Shown piece after piece: positions 43,455-52,845 of a DNA stretch of 64,000 nt (within the stretch, counting starts at the first letter, position 1; each line of letters begins with the position of its first letter). The notes under the pieces were generated by a model, which made no database searches, was not told the DNA's origin, and saw only the letters and a list, made by a program, of their open reading frames with translations. Made by a program: the position numbers and the translations under genes. The stretch comes from an uncultured Eubacteriales bacterium (lineage in GTDB: Bacteria; Bacillota; Clostridia; Oscillospirales; Acutalibacteraceae), in NCBI GenBank assembly GCA_910584745.1, contig CAJUDG010000016.1, forward strand, positions 1-64,000, given 5' to 3'.

Positions 43455-43697
43455 CTATAGTCTTCTCCGGCTGCTGCGGTAGTCCTTTCTGTGGGGCGGC
43501 GGTGTGTAAAGCCCCGAATGTCTTATCTGCCGGCGCTGGTCCCCTACCGGCACGGTGACCCTTACGCACTCCCGCCTGCCACCAAGCAGCACGGCCATCA
43601 TGACGCAGAGCACCCCCAGCAGCACGGCTCCCCAGCCGCCGTACCCCACGGCCCTGCAAAGGCTTTCCAACGCTTCCATTATCTCCACCTCCGTCAC
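43455..43697 (-). CDS. Small membrane protein, unknown
   Basis: An 80-residue protein with one strong hydrophobic helix (WGAVLLGVLCVMMAVLLGG) and a basic, Arg-rich C-terminal tail. The start overlaps the stop of the next upstream gene by 4 bases, so it is part of the spoIIP unit. No family is recognised. Confidence 0.5.
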   Translation of the reverse strand: MTEVEIMEALESLCRAVGYGGWGAVLLGVLCVMMAVLLGGRRECVRVTVPVGDQRRQIRHSGLYTPPPHRKDYRSSRRRL

Positions 43698-43957
43698 TTA
43701 TGGGGAATACACATGAAATCGCACAAAAAGCACCAGGCCCGGTCCAGGTCCGTCACGTCCCAGGTCTCTCTGTGCCCGAAGGCCTTTACCGTCAGGTTCG
43801 TCCGGTAGGGGCCCCGGTCCACCCTGGCCACGGGGGCATCGTCTCCGAAGCTGAGTTTTCTCCCCTCATAGTCCACCATGAGCAGCCCCGCCCCGGTCAG
43901 AAACACGAACATACCTATGCCGAACCCCAGCCAGAACGCTCTCCAGTCACGCCTCAT
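43694..43957 (-). CDS. Small membrane protein, unknown
   Basis: An 87-residue protein with an N-terminal membrane helix (FWLGFGIGMFVFLTGAGLLM) and a short outside or soluble domain ending in WCFLCDFMCIPHK. It lies about 50 bases after spoIIP on the same strand and overlaps the following gene by 4 bases. Family unknown. Confidence 0.5.
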   Translation of the reverse strand: MRRDWRAFWLGFGIGMFVFLTGAGLLMVDYEGRKLSFGDDAPVARVDRGPYRTNLTVKAFGHRETWDVTDLDRAWCFLCDFMCIPHK

Positions 43958-44009
43958 CTTGGCCGCGCCCCCTTCCGTTTAAAGAGTAGCGTGGCCAATT
44001 TTACCGTGA

Positions 44010-45101
44010 TTATTCCAGCCCCAGCAAAGTTTCTGCCAATATCTCCCCCAGCAGCCGGCCGGTATACTTGGCCTCCGCCGCCGTATTCACCTCGGTGCCC
44101 ACCTCGATGAGCATGGAGCCTCTGGTTGCGTTCATATTGTACTTGCTGTTGGAAAAATTCAGCGGGCGCATAAGCCCCGGATATAGCTCCTGGGCCTTCT
44201 GCTGTACCCTTAAGATAAGCCGCAGGTTCCACTCCCAGTCAGGGAAATCCCCCCACTCCCCACTGGCGTCGCACCCCGCCAGCAGCATGGCCTGGGCCGC
44301 GTTCCTGCCCCCTATCTGGGCCGTGGGCTTATACTTCACCCCCTCCTCGGTGGTCATGGAGTCCCTGTGCAGGTCTATGGTCACCTGTATGCCCGGGTGT
44401 TCAGAGAGGTTCTTCTGTATCACTTCCCAGGACCGGGAATACGAGCCGTTATACTGAAGGTCGTTCACCGTCTTGTCGTGCACCGCCCCTATGCCCCGGG
44501 CCTCCAGTTCCCGGGCCAGCTCCTCACCGGCGGCCACCACGCTCATGTCCTGGTTCTGGGTGCGGGTCTCCATGTCCGTATAGTAGAACCCCGGGGCGCT
44601 CTCGGAATAGGCCTCGCTGGTGTGGGTGTGGTATATGAGCACTTCAACGCTGCCGTCGCCCTTTATGTGCACGTCCGGGCTCTCAGAGAGCTCCGCCAAA
44701 AGATCTGTCCCCGACTCCGTGCTGTCCCGCACGAAGAAGTTGTCGATAGGGGTCCCCCCGTCCAAGAGTATCTCCTCCACCGGCCCGCTGTTCCTGTTTG
44801 GGTCCGGGGTGGCGGTAAAGCCCGGCAGCAGGTCGCTGTGGAAGGGCACCACCCCGTCGTCGGGCAGCGAGCCGTCGCTGTGTATCTCCCGCTCCACCGC
44901 GCCGCTGTACTCCGGCCGGGAGATACTCTCCTCCGGGGCCTTTGTGGGCCCGCTCTCCACCCCCATGCCTGCGGCCAGCAGAAAGGCCTCGCCGCCCTTC
45001 TCCAAAAACCACTCCCTCAGGCTGTCCGCCGCGCACCAAACGCAGACGCAGACGCTGATGAATATGGCAAGCCTCTTAACAAATCCTGTCAGTCTCTGCA
45101 A
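44010..45101 (-). CDS. spoIIP: Stage II sporulation protein P
   Basis: A peptidoglycan hydrolase (amidase/endopeptidase) that with SpoIID and SpoIIM thins the septal wall and drives engulfment during sporulation. The 363 residues have an N-terminal membrane anchor (FVKRLAIFISVCVCVWCA). The catalytic domain has VLIYHTHTSEAYSES, VTIDLHRDS and LIEVGTEVNTAAEAKY, matching the conserved His/Glu positions. The start is TTG at 45101 after AGAGGGGAAAG. It is the main evidence in this window for an endospore-forming lineage. Confidence 0.92.
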   Translation of the reverse strand: MQRLTGFVKRLAIFISVCVCVWCAADSLREWFLEKGGEAFLLAAGMGVESGPTKAPEESISRPEYSGAVEREIHSDGSLPDDGVVPFHSDLLPGFTATPDPNRNSGPVEEILLDGGTPIDNFFVRDSTESGTDLLAELSESPDVHIKGDGSVEVLIYHTHTSEAYSESAPGFYYTDMETRTQNQDMSVVAAGEELARELEARGIGAVHDKTVNDLQYNGSYSRSWEVIQKNLSEHPGIQVTIDLHRDSMTTEEGVKYKPTAQIGGRNAAQAMLLAGCDASGEWGDFPDWEWNLRLILRVQQKAQELYPGLMRPLNFSNSKYNMNATRGSMLIEVGTEVNTAAEAKYTGRLLGEILAETLLGLE

Positions 45102-45153
45102 AACTTTCCCCTCTTTCTTTAATATCGTTCTTTATTTGTTTACAATTTTCCCC

Positions 45154-45182
45154 TTGCGCGGGGCGGATAACTTTAGTATAAT
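45154..45182 (+). promoter_or_regulatory. Promoter of the citrate synthase gene
   Basis: TTGCGC (45154-45159), 17 bases, TATAAT (45177-45182). Confidence 0.65.
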
Positions 45183-45239
45183 AAAGACTAACTTTAATTT
45201 TTTCACTGACAAACCTCATAAAAGAAAGGAGATTTGCCT

Positions 45240-46583
45240 ATGTCCATCTATTCCGAGATAAGGCCGGAGATAAAATCCCTGGCAAAGAGCTGTATAGACA
45301 ACAGCCGCATCGACCCGGAGCTCTACACCCGCTATGACGTAAAGCGCGGCCTTCGCGACCTCAACGGCAAGGGCGTGCTCACGGGCCTGACAAATATTTC
45401 CGAGATAGTATCTTCAAAGACCGTGGACGGAAAGTCCGTCCCCTGCGAGGGCAAGCTGTACTTCAGGGGCTACGACATCGAGGAGCTTATCCGCCGCCAG
45501 CCCAAGGAGGACAATTTCGGCTTCGAGCGCATAGCCTACCTGCTGCTCTTCGGGAACTATCCCGACGGCCCGAAGCTCACGGAGTTCTGCGAGCTTTTGT
45601 CCTTCTACCGCACCCTGCCCACCAGCTTTGTCCGGGACATCATCATGAAGGCCCCCAGCGGCGACATGATGAACACCCTGGCAAGATCCGTGCTGACCCT
45701 ATATTCATATGACGAGGACGCCGAGGATATTTCTATCCCCAACGTCCTGCGGCAGTGTTTGCAGCTTACAGCCCTGTTCCCCCTTCTGTCCGTCTACGGC
45801 TATCAGGCCTACAGGCACTATCACGACGGCCAGAGCCTCTTTATACATCAGCCCGACCCCAAGCTCTCCACGGCGGAGAACATCCTGCGCATACTGCGCC
45901 CGGACTGTAAATACACCGCCCTCGAGGCCAAGGTTCTGGACATCGCCCTGATACTCCACGCCGACCACGGCGGCGGCAATAACTCCACCTTCACCACCCA
46001 CGTTGTCACCTCGTCGGGCACGGACACCTACTCTGCCATCGCCGCGGCCTTGGGCTCCCTAAAGGGCCCCAAGCACGGCGGCGCAAACATAAAGGTTGTA
46101 AAGATGTTTGAGGACATCAAGGCCCATGTGAAGGACTGGGAGGACGACGATGAGATAAGCGCCTATCTCTTAAAGCTCCTGCATAAGGAGGCCTTTGACA
46201 AGTCCGGCCTCATCTACGGCATGGGCCACGCGGTCTACTCCATCTCCGACCCCCGCGCCAAGACCATGGCAAGCTTCGTAGAGGGGCTCTCAAAGGAGAA
46301 GGGCCGCGCGGCGGAGTATAAACTCTATGAGAAGGTAGAGCGCCTGGCAGTGGAAGCCATCACCAGGGACCGCAAGATATATAAGGGCGTCTCGGCCAAC
46401 GTAGACTTCTACAGCGGGTTCATCTACAGTATGCTGGACCTGCCCATGGAGCTGTACACCCCCATCTTCGCCATCTCAAGGATAGCGGGCTGGAGCGCCC
46501 ACCGCATCGAGGAGCTTGTAGGCGGCGGGAAGATAATCCGGCCCTCTTACAAGGCCGTGCAGGAGCACAGAGAGTTTGAGTAA
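45240..46583 (+). CDS. Citrate synthase
   Basis: Condenses oxaloacetate and acetyl-CoA to citrate; in anaerobes it commonly feeds 2-oxoglutarate and glutamate synthesis. The 447 residues show the catalytic His in HADHGGGNNSTF, the second His region in GPKHGGANIKV and MGHAVYSISDPRA, and the Asp/Arg near NVDFYSGFIYSMLDLP. The ATG at 45240 follows AAAGGAG; the TTG six bases upstream overlaps that site. It is a single-gene unit. Confidence 0.95.
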   Translation: MSIYSEIRPEIKSLAKSCIDNSRIDPELYTRYDVKRGLRDLNGKGVLTGLTNISEIVSSKTVDGKSVPCEGKLYFRGYDIEELIRRQPKEDNFGFERIAYLLLFGNYPDGPKLTEFCELLSFYRTLPTSFVRDIIMKAPSGDMMNTLARSVLTLYSYDEDAEDISIPNVLRQCLQLTALFPLLSVYGYQAYRHYHDGQSLFIHQPDPKLSTAENILRILRPDCKYTALEAKVLDIALILHADHGGGNNSTFTTHVVTSSGTDTYSAIAAALGSLKGPKHGGANIKVVKMFEDIKAHVKDWEDDDEISAYLLKLLHKEAFDKSGLIYGMGHAVYSISDPRAKTMASFVEGLSKEKGRAAEYKLYEKVERLAVEAITRDRKIYKGVSANVDFYSGFIYSMLDLPMELYTPIFAISRIAGWSAHRIEELVGGGKIIRPSYKAVQEHREFE

Positions 46584-46590
46584 AAATGTA

Positions 46591-46620
46591 GAGCCCCCAG
46601 TCAAAGCCGGGGGCTCTTAT
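46591..46620. terminator. Bidirectional terminator between citrate synthase and asnB
   Basis: GAGCCCCC (46591-46598) pairs with GGGGGCTC (46609-46616). It sits between two converging stop codons (46583 and 46622). Confidence 0.8.
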
Positions 46621-46621
46621 C

Positions 46622-48445
46622 TTACCTATTCACAAAAAATTCCTTATACCAGACGAGGAACGTATACACCGTCCATACCCGCCTGCTGTTATCCTTCTTT
46701 CCGGCCCTATGATCGTCCAGCAGAGAGACCAGCTTCTCCGTGTCAAAGAACTCCCGGGCGGTCTCCCCGGTGAACTCCTCCTTCACCCTGTTATAATACT
46801 CGTCCTCCTTGAGCCAGACCCTTGTGGGCACCGGGAATCCCAGCTTCTTCTTCCCCGCCCACTTCTCGGGCATCCTTCTAAGCGCCGCCTTTCTCATGGC
46901 GAACTTGGTGTTCTCGCTGTTCACCCGGTACTTTGTGGGTATGCGCCCGGCAAGCTTCATTATCTCCTTGTCAAGGAAGGGAACCCTCAGCTCAAGGGAG
47001 TTCGCCATGCTCATCTTGTCGGCCTTTAGGAGTATGTCCCCCACCATCCACATGTTCAGGTCCACGAACTGCATCCTGGTGACCGCGTCCTTGTCCCTCA
47101 CCATGTCGTAGTAGGGCTTCACGAGCTCGCTGGGGTCCGGCACGCCCACGGGGCTTTTCAGTATCTCCCGGCGCTCCTTTTCCGTGAACATATAGGCGTT
47201 GCCGATAAAGCGCTCCTCAAGGGTCTTGCCCCTGCGCACCAGGAAGTTCAGCCCCCTATGTGCCGGAAGCAGCCCCGCCGCTTTTCCTATGAGCCTGCGT
47301 ATGGGCATGGGTATCCTATCGTACCACTGCATTTCAAGAGGCTCCCTATAGATATTGTACCCGCCGAATATCTCGTCCGCGCCCTCGCCGGAGAGCACCA
47401 CTTTAACATGTTTGCTGGCGGTATTGCACACAAAGTACAACGCCACCGCCGAGGGGTCCGCCAGGGGCTCGTCCATATGGTACTGTATCTTCCCGAAGTT
47501 CCCCCAGAACTCCTCTGGGGTTATGACCTTGCTGATGTTCTTGACGGGTATCAGCTCCGAGAGCTCCTTGGCGTAGTTGGTCTCGTTATACCTCTCGCCG
47601 TTGTCGAAGCCCACTGTGAAGGTCTTGTCCACGTTGGCCGAGCAGGCCACATAGCTGGAATCCACTCCCGAGCTCAAGAAAGAGCCCACCTCCACGTCGC
47701 TGACCTTATGGGCCCGGACGCTGTCGTCAAACACCTTCTCTATCTCGTCCACCCAGTAGTCCAGGGTCTTGTCCTCCTCGGCGTTAAACGTGGGAAGCCA
47801 GTAGCGGGTCATCTCCATCCTGCCGTCCCTATAGGTGAAATAGTGGGCTGGGGGAAGCTTGTACACGTTCTCAAAAAAAGTCTCCGGCCCGGGGGAATAC
47901 TGGAAGCTGAGATAACTTTCAAGGGCCCGGCGGTTCAGCTCCTTCTTAAAGGCCGGATGCGGCAGAAAGCTCTTTATCTCAGAGCCGAACATGAACACCC
48001 CGCCCATCTCGGCATAGTAAAGGGGCTTTATCCCAAAGAAGTCCCTAGCCCCAAAGAGCTCTCCCCTCTCCTTGTCCCATATGGCGAAGGCGAACATCCC
48101 CCGCACCCGGTCCAGGATCTTTGGACCGTACTCCTCATAGCCGTGGAGTATCACCTCAGAGTCGGCCTCTGTCCTGAACCTATGCCCGGCCTCAATGAGC
48201 TCCCGCCGGATATCCCTATAGTTATATATCTCGCCGTTAAAGACCAGCGCCCTGCTTTCGTCCTCGTTCAGGATGGGCTGGCGGCCCCCCTCAAGGTCGA
48301 TGATGGACAGCCTTCTGAAGCCCAGGGATATGCCCGGGGCCTCGTAGTAATGGGCGTCGTCCGGGCCCCTATGGGCTATGGCCGTGGTCATGGAGCGCAG
48401 CACGCCCTCATCCGGGTCCCCGGTGAAGCCAACAAATCCGCACAT
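46622..48445 (-). CDS. asnB: Asparagine synthase (glutamine-hydrolysing)
   Basis: Makes asparagine from aspartate with glutamine as nitrogen donor. It is 607 residues. The glutaminase Cys is exposed as residue 2 after Met removal (MCGFVGFTG), which fixes the start at 48445; the synthetase PP-loop is FLSSGVDSSYVA. Its promoter is clear. The asnB-type large family also includes enzymes amidating cell-wall peptides, but the overall layout fits true asparagine synthase. Confidence 0.93.
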   Translation of the reverse strand: MCGFVGFTGDPDEGVLRSMTTAIAHRGPDDAHYYEAPGISLGFRRLSIIDLEGGRQPILNEDESRALVFNGEIYNYRDIRRELIEAGHRFRTEADSEVILHGYEEYGPKILDRVRGMFAFAIWDKERGELFGARDFFGIKPLYYAEMGGVFMFGSEIKSFLPHPAFKKELNRRALESYLSFQYSPGPETFFENVYKLPPAHYFTYRDGRMEMTRYWLPTFNAEEDKTLDYWVDEIEKVFDDSVRAHKVSDVEVGSFLSSGVDSSYVACSANVDKTFTVGFDNGERYNETNYAKELSELIPVKNISKVITPEEFWGNFGKIQYHMDEPLADPSAVALYFVCNTASKHVKVVLSGEGADEIFGGYNIYREPLEMQWYDRIPMPIRRLIGKAAGLLPAHRGLNFLVRRGKTLEERFIGNAYMFTEKERREILKSPVGVPDPSELVKPYYDMVRDKDAVTRMQFVDLNMWMVGDILLKADKMSMANSLELRVPFLDKEIMKLAGRIPTKYRVNSENTKFAMRKAALRRMPEKWAGKKKLGFPVPTRVWLKEDEYYNRVKEEFTGETAREFFDTEKLVSLLDDHRAGKKDNSRRVWTVYTFLVWYKEFFVNR

Positions 48446-48476
48446 ATTCACGTCCCCCTTATTATCAAGTTTTTTT

Positions 48477-48505
48477 ATTATACCACACCCTCACCCGGAT
48501 GGCAA
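48477..48505 (-). promoter_or_regulatory. asnB promoter
   Basis: On the minus strand TTGCCA (48500-48505), 17 bases, TATAAT (48477-48482), about 30 bases before the start. Confidence 0.75.
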
Positions 48506-48530
48506 GAGATACCGCCTGTATTCCACATCA

Positions 48531-49409
48531 TTATAAGCTGTCTATAAGCTCTATGACCTTGTCGATGACATACAGCGCCCGCACATAGGTGGCGCTGGCA
48601 TTCAGCCGCACCTCGTCCTCCGTTCCCGTGCCCGCAAGCCCCAGCCGCTCGTACACGTCCTGGGCCGCCTCCCGGGCCCAGGCGGGCACGTCCTTGAAGG
48701 TCTTGTACTTGGATTCGTTGCGGTCATATACGGCCTGGGCCTCCTTGCGGGCCAGCTCCTGCACCTGCTCCTTGGTCATGTCTGTCCAGTCCTCCCCTCT
48801 TATTATGGCCGGGTAATCCCGGTATGCCCTGTCCATATCAAAATATCTTCCGTTTACAAGGCCTCTGTCGGTATACTGCCACATGCCCGCCCCGGGATAT
48901 TGCAGCTCCGGGTTCCACTGGGCCACCCAGCGGTCGATATGGGCGAGCCTGGGGCTCGACAGCCGCCCCTCCATCCAGGAGAGGCTTGAGTATATCCCGC
49001 AGTAGTACCCGGCCTTGCGGATCGCGTCACAGTAGGCAAGGCAGTTGTCCACCAGCGCCTCCCCCGCGGGCAGGGTGCGGTCCTCCACGTCGTACCAAAC
49101 GCCGTAGAGGGGCGTAAGCCCCTTTATAAGCCGCAGCGTGTGCCGGGCCTCGCTTAAGGCCATGCTCCTGTTGCGGGCGTAGGAGTACAGGTACACCCCG
49201 AAGGGCATCCCGGCCTGCTGGCACTTTCGCACGTTGTTTCGGTACTGGGCATCGTCCTGGCTCTCATAGTCCCCGCCATAGCCGCAGCGGATAATCACAA
49301 AGTCCACCTTGCCCTTCATGGCGGCAATGTCCACATCGCCGTTGAATTCTGAGATATCTATCCCCGTGGCAAAAACCTTTGGCAAAGCCCTCACTTCCTT
49401 TCGCCCCAT
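48531..49409 (-). CDS. GH25 lysozyme-like muramidase
   Basis: A peptidoglycan muramidase of the GH25 family. The TIM-barrel domain (about 10-200) shows the family start GIDISEFNGDVD, the catalytic acidic pair in WYDVEDRTL and the NPELQYPGAGMWQYTDRG segment. The C-terminal 80 residues are helical with an ARKEAQAVYD repeat-like region. No signal peptide is evident, so export is unclear. The start is uncertain: the ATG at 49409 is in front of a GAAAGGAAG site, which would fit a TTG about 24 bases downstream (…LPKVFATG). Confidence 0.85.
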   Translation of the reverse strand: MGRKEVRALPKVFATGIDISEFNGDVDIAAMKGKVDFVIIRCGYGGDYESQDDAQYRNNVRKCQQAGMPFGVYLYSYARNRSMALSEARHTLRLIKGLTPLYGVWYDVEDRTLPAGEALVDNCLAYCDAIRKAGYYCGIYSSLSWMEGRLSSPRLAHIDRWVAQWNPELQYPGAGMWQYTDRGLVNGRYFDMDRAYRDYPAIIRGEDWTDMTKEQVQELARKEAQAVYDRNESKYKTFKDVPAWAREAAQDVYERLGLAGTGTEDEVRLNASATYVRALYVIDKVIELIDSL

Positions 49410-49509
49410 ACTATGCCCGCAAAACTTTTTGGTGCCCTCTTATTTTCTCTTTCATTTGTGCCGATTACTAAGATATAGAGGAGATTTTTATTTAGAGGGG
49501 GGTACGGCC

Positions 49510-50310
49510 ATGATAACCATGATGGGCTCGATGGGCACATATATGAAGAACCTGAAATTACAGACCCAGTTCCAGATGAAGCAGGACCGGGGGGAGCTGG
49601 GCAGCCATAAGACCCTTGAGGAGTATCTGAACGACTCAAAGGCCCAGGAGGCGCACGGCCCCGACGACAAGCTGAGGGACATCCACAATAAGCTTTTACA
49701 GGGGGGCAAACTCACCGCCGAGGAGCGCAAGTACCTAAGGGCCAAGGACCCCGAGGCCTATCAGAAGCTGAGGGCCTCAGAGCAGGAGCAGAAGGCCTAT
49801 GAGCAGAAGCTCAGGCAGTGCAGGACGAAAGAGGAGGCCCAAAGGCTCAAGATGACGTATATCAACAGCTCCCTGGTGACCATAAAGAGCGTCGAGCATA
49901 ACTCCGCCATCCCCCAGCAGAAAAAGCTTGAGATATTCATGCAGGAGAAGCAGCGCTGCGACAGGATAGAGGAGAGCTCCAGGGAGTTCGTGCGCCGGGG
50001 GGACTATGACCGGCTGCCCACCGAGGCCGAGGAAAATAAGGCACAGAAGGACGCCCAGGAGGCCAAGGAGGCCCAGAGGCCCCAGCCTCCCGAGAGGGGG
50101 GAGCCGTCAAAGCCCACGGAGGAGCCCGCAAAGAAGGAGCCCGCCGGGGAGAAGCCCGCCATACACGTGGAGACCCCCGAGGAGAAGAAGGTCAAGCGGG
50201 CCCGGGCCAAGGCAAGCCGGAACGCCTCCTTTACAAAGGCCGTGACGGCCTATCAGTCGAATATAGCAGCGCCCGACAAAAGCGCCCCAAAGGTGGACGC
50301 GAGAGGGTGA
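49510..50310 (+). CDS. Charged helical protein of unknown function
   Basis: A 267-residue hydrophilic protein with no signal peptide or membrane segment. The first two thirds are helical, with a heptad-like Glu/Lys/Gln pattern (TAEERKYLRAKDPEAYQKLR). Residues about 180-235 are low-complexity Pro/Glu/Lys. The C-terminus is basic (KKVKRARAKASRNASF). The start follows AGAGGGGGG. It is flanked by a GH25 gene (divergent) and by cysK. I do not recognise a family. Confidence 0.6.
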   Translation: MITMMGSMGTYMKNLKLQTQFQMKQDRGELGSHKTLEEYLNDSKAQEAHGPDDKLRDIHNKLLQGGKLTAEERKYLRAKDPEAYQKLRASEQEQKAYEQKLRQCRTKEEAQRLKMTYINSSLVTIKSVEHNSAIPQQKKLEIFMQEKQRCDRIEESSREFVRRGDYDRLPTEAEENKAQKDAQEAKEAQRPQPPERGEPSKPTEEPAKKEPAGEKPAIHVETPEEKKVKRARAKASRNASFTKAVTAYQSNIAAPDKSAPKVDARG

Positions 50311-50315
50311 GCTTT

Positions 50316-50348
50316 GGGCGGTCCCAAGCCGGGGCCGCCCTTACTTTT
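50316..50348 (+). terminator. Terminator after the charged helical protein gene
   Basis: GGGCGGTCCC (50316-50325) pairs with GGGGCCGCCC (50331-50340) with one G-T pair, then TTACTTTT. Confidence 0.8.
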
Positions 50349-50379
50349 GCAGGATTTTGAAAGTTTTTTGCAATTTAGC

Positions 50380-50409
50380 TTGACAAACCTACTATTTTGG
50401 TGGTATTAT
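50380..50409 (+). promoter_or_regulatory. Promoter of the cysK-metY unit
   Basis: TTGACA (50380-50385), 18 bases, TATTAT (50404-50409), leaving a 60-base leader to cysK. Confidence 0.65.
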
Positions 50410-50469
50410 AACTGCAACCAAGCGCATATGCTGCAAAGACCGCAAATCTATAGGATCGGATGGGATATT

Positions 50470-51408
50470 ATGAGCATGATATTCACCTCGGCCGACCAGC
50501 TTATCGGCCGCACGCCCCTGCTGGAGCTAAAGAAGCTTGCGGAAAAGCTGAAGCTTCACGCAAGGCTTATTGCAAAATTAGAGGCCATGAACCCCGCTGG
50601 CAGCGTCAAGGACCGGGTGGCAAAGGCCATGCTGGACGACGCGGAAAAGCGCGGCGCACTAAAGCCCGGGTCAACGGTCATCGAGCCCACCTCGGGCAAC
50701 ACGGGCATCGGCCTATGCGCCGTGGCTGCGGCCCGGGGGTACCGGGTGATGATAGTCATGCCCGACACCATGAGCGCGGAGCGGCGGCTTCTCATGAAGG
50801 CCTACGGTGCGGAGTTGGTGCTCACCCCGGGCAAAGACGGCATGAAGGGGACCATAGCCAAGGCGGAGGAGCTGCATAAGACCATACCTGACAGCTTCAT
50901 CCCCGGGCAGTTCGTGAACCCCGCCAACCCCACCGCCCACTTCATGACCACCGGCCCGGAGATATGGGAGGACACCGGGGGGAACATAGATATGTTCGTG
51001 GCCGGAGTCGGCACCGGCGGCACCGTCACCGGCACGGGCAAGTACCTGAAGGGGCGCAACCCCCGCATAAAAATAGTGGGCGTAGAGCCCGACGGCTCCC
51101 CGGTGCTCAGCGGCGGCCAGGCCGGCCCCCACGGCATACAGGGCATAGGGGCCGGGTTCGTGCCCGAGGCCCTGTACGTGTCCGTTTTGGACCAAGTGGT
51201 CCGCGTGAAGGATGAGGACGCCTTCGAGCTTGCAAGGCTCATGGGCCGGACCGAGGGCTTCTTAGTGGGCATATCCTCCGGGGCGGCCCTCTGGGCGGCT
51301 GTGGAGCAGGCGAAGCGGCCTGAGAACAGGGAAAAGACCATCGTGGTCCTGCTGCCCGACGGCGGGGACAGGTATCTGTCCACGGCGCTGTACAGCGAGG
51401 AAAATTAA
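50470..51408 (+). CDS. cysK: Cysteine synthase (O-acetylserine sulfhydrylase)
   Basis: A PLP enzyme making cysteine from O-acetylserine and sulfide. It is 312 residues from MSMIFTSADQLIGRTPLLEL. The PLP lysine is in NPAGSVKDRVAKAML, substrate-binding is EPTSGNTGIGL, and the phosphate loop is GVGTGGTVTGTGKYLK. A longer in-frame reading from 50314 includes the promoter and is rejected. It is followed 24 bases later by metY. Confidence 0.95.
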   Translation: MSMIFTSADQLIGRTPLLELKKLAEKLKLHARLIAKLEAMNPAGSVKDRVAKAMLDDAEKRGALKPGSTVIEPTSGNTGIGLCAVAAARGYRVMIVMPDTMSAERRLLMKAYGAELVLTPGKDGMKGTIAKAEELHKTIPDSFIPGQFVNPANPTAHFMTTGPEIWEDTGGNIDMFVAGVGTGGTVTGTGKYLKGRNPRIKIVGVEPDGSPVLSGGQAGPHGIQGIGAGFVPEALYVSVLDQVVRVKDEDAFELARLMGRTEGFLVGISSGAALWAAVEQAKRPENREKTIVVLLPDGGDRYLSTALYSEEN

Positions 51409-51432
51409 AAATAACCCAAGGGAATGATAAAC

Positions 51433-52716
51433 ATGAGCAAGTATAAATTCGAGACCCTACAGCTGCACGTGGGCCAGGAGCAGCCCGACCCCGCCACCGA
51501 CGCCCGCGCCGTGCCCATCTACCAGACCACGTCATACGTGTTCAAAAATTCCGCCCACGCGGCGGCGCGGTTCGGCCTTGCGGACCCGGGCAACATCTAC
51601 GGCAGGCTGACGAACTCCACCCAGGACGTGTTCGAGAAGCGCATGGCGGCTCTGGAGGGCGGCGCAGCGGCCCTTGCCACGGCCTCCGGCGCGGCGGCTA
51701 TCACGTATACCATCCAGGCCCTGGCCCAGGCCGGGGACCATATCGTGGCCCAGAAGACCATCTACGGCGGCACCTATAACCTGCTGGCCCACACCCTGCC
51801 CCAGTTCGGCGTGACGGCCTCCTTCGTGGACGCGCACGATCTGAGCGAGTTTGAGGGGGCCATTAAAGACAACACCAAGGCCGTCTATCTCGAGACCCTG
51901 GGCAACCCCAACTCCGACATCCCCGATATCGACGCCATCGCGGAGATCGCCCACCGCCACGGCCTGCCCCTGGTGATAGACAACACCTTCGGCACGCCCT
52001 ACCTTATCCGCCCCATCGAGCACGGCGCGGACATCGTCGTCCACTCGGCCACCAAGTTCATCGGCGGCCACGGCACCACCCTGGGCGGTGTGATAGTTGA
52101 CTCGGGCAAATTCGACTGGAAGGCCTCGGGCAGGTACGCCCCCATCGCGGAGCCCAACCCCAGCTATCACGGGGTCAGCTTCGTGGACGCCGCCGGGCCC
52201 GCCGCTTTCGTCACCTATATCCGGGCCATCCTGCTCCGGGACACCGGCGCGGCCATCTCGCCCTTTAACGCATTCCTGCTCCTCCAGGGCGTGGAGACCC
52301 TCTCCCTGCGCCTGGAGCGCCACGCCGAAAACACCAAAAAGGTGGTGGAGTACCTCTCGAACCACCCGCTGGTGGAGAAGGTGAACCATCCCTCCCTGCC
52401 GGACCACCCGGACCACGCCCTATACGAAAAGTATTTTCCTAATGGCGGCGGCTCCATCTTCACCTTCGAGATAAAGGGTGGTGAAGTCGAGGCCCACAAG
52501 TTTATCGACAACCTTGAGATATTCTCCCTGCTTGCCAACGTGGCCGACGTGAAGTCCCTGGTGATACACCCCGCCACCACCACCCACTCCCAGCTCTCCC
52601 CGGAGGAGCTGCTGGACCAGGGCATCAGGCCCAACACCATACGGCTCTCCATAGGCACAGAGCACATTGACGACATCATCGCCGACCTGGAAAGGGGCTT
52701 TTCCGCCATAAAATGA
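51433..52716 (+). CDS. O-acetylhomoserine sulfhydrylase-like (Cys/Met metabolism PLP enzyme)
   Basis: A 427-residue PLP enzyme of the gamma-family. It most resembles O-acetylhomoserine (thiol)-lyase, which makes homocysteine directly from sulfide. The PLP lysine is in DIVVHSATKFIGGHGTTLGG and the early ETLQLHVGQEQPDPATDARA is typical of this branch. Two ATGs compete; the one at 51433 has AAGGGA at better spacing than 51424. With cysK it forms a sulfide-assimilation pair. Cystathionine gamma-synthase or lyase are less likely by length. Confidence 0.9.
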   Translation: MSKYKFETLQLHVGQEQPDPATDARAVPIYQTTSYVFKNSAHAAARFGLADPGNIYGRLTNSTQDVFEKRMAALEGGAAALATASGAAAITYTIQALAQAGDHIVAQKTIYGGTYNLLAHTLPQFGVTASFVDAHDLSEFEGAIKDNTKAVYLETLGNPNSDIPDIDAIAEIAHRHGLPLVIDNTFGTPYLIRPIEHGADIVVHSATKFIGGHGTTLGGVIVDSGKFDWKASGRYAPIAEPNPSYHGVSFVDAAGPAAFVTYIRAILLRDTGAAISPFNAFLLLQGVETLSLRLERHAENTKKVVEYLSNHPLVEKVNHPSLPDHPDHALYEKYFPNGGGSIFTFEIKGGEVEAHKFIDNLEIFSLLANVADVKSLVIHPATTTHSQLSPEELLDQGIRPNTIRLSIGTEHIDDIIADLERGFSAIK

Positions 52717-52773
52717 TGATATTCTCCTGAGAAATTCATATTAGGTCTGGTATTAAAGGTAAAAGTATGCTAC

Positions 52774-52829
52774 AATAGGCTGTGTGTGGTGTTCGCCTCT
52801 CGAAACCGTACGCAGCCTATTTGTTTTTT
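52774..52829 (+). terminator. Terminator or leader attenuator before the sensor-like gene
   Basis: AATAGGCTG (52774-52782) pairs with CAGCCTATT (52813-52821) and is followed by GTTTTTT. It lies only 17 bases before the ATG at 52846 and just after a possible -10 (TACAAT, 52771-52776). It could end the cysK-metY transcript or act as an attenuator for the downstream gene. Confidence 0.7.
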
Positions 52830-52845
52830 AAGGAGTGTTCGGCAC

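Noticed and set aside
43954..44232. 92-codon frame within spoIIP
   Set aside because: Mostly inside spoIIP on the same strand in another frame, with no ribosome site and a shadow-like composition.
50314..50469. N-terminal extension of CysK
   Set aside because: This stretch holds a terminator and a promoter, and the known family start is at 50470.
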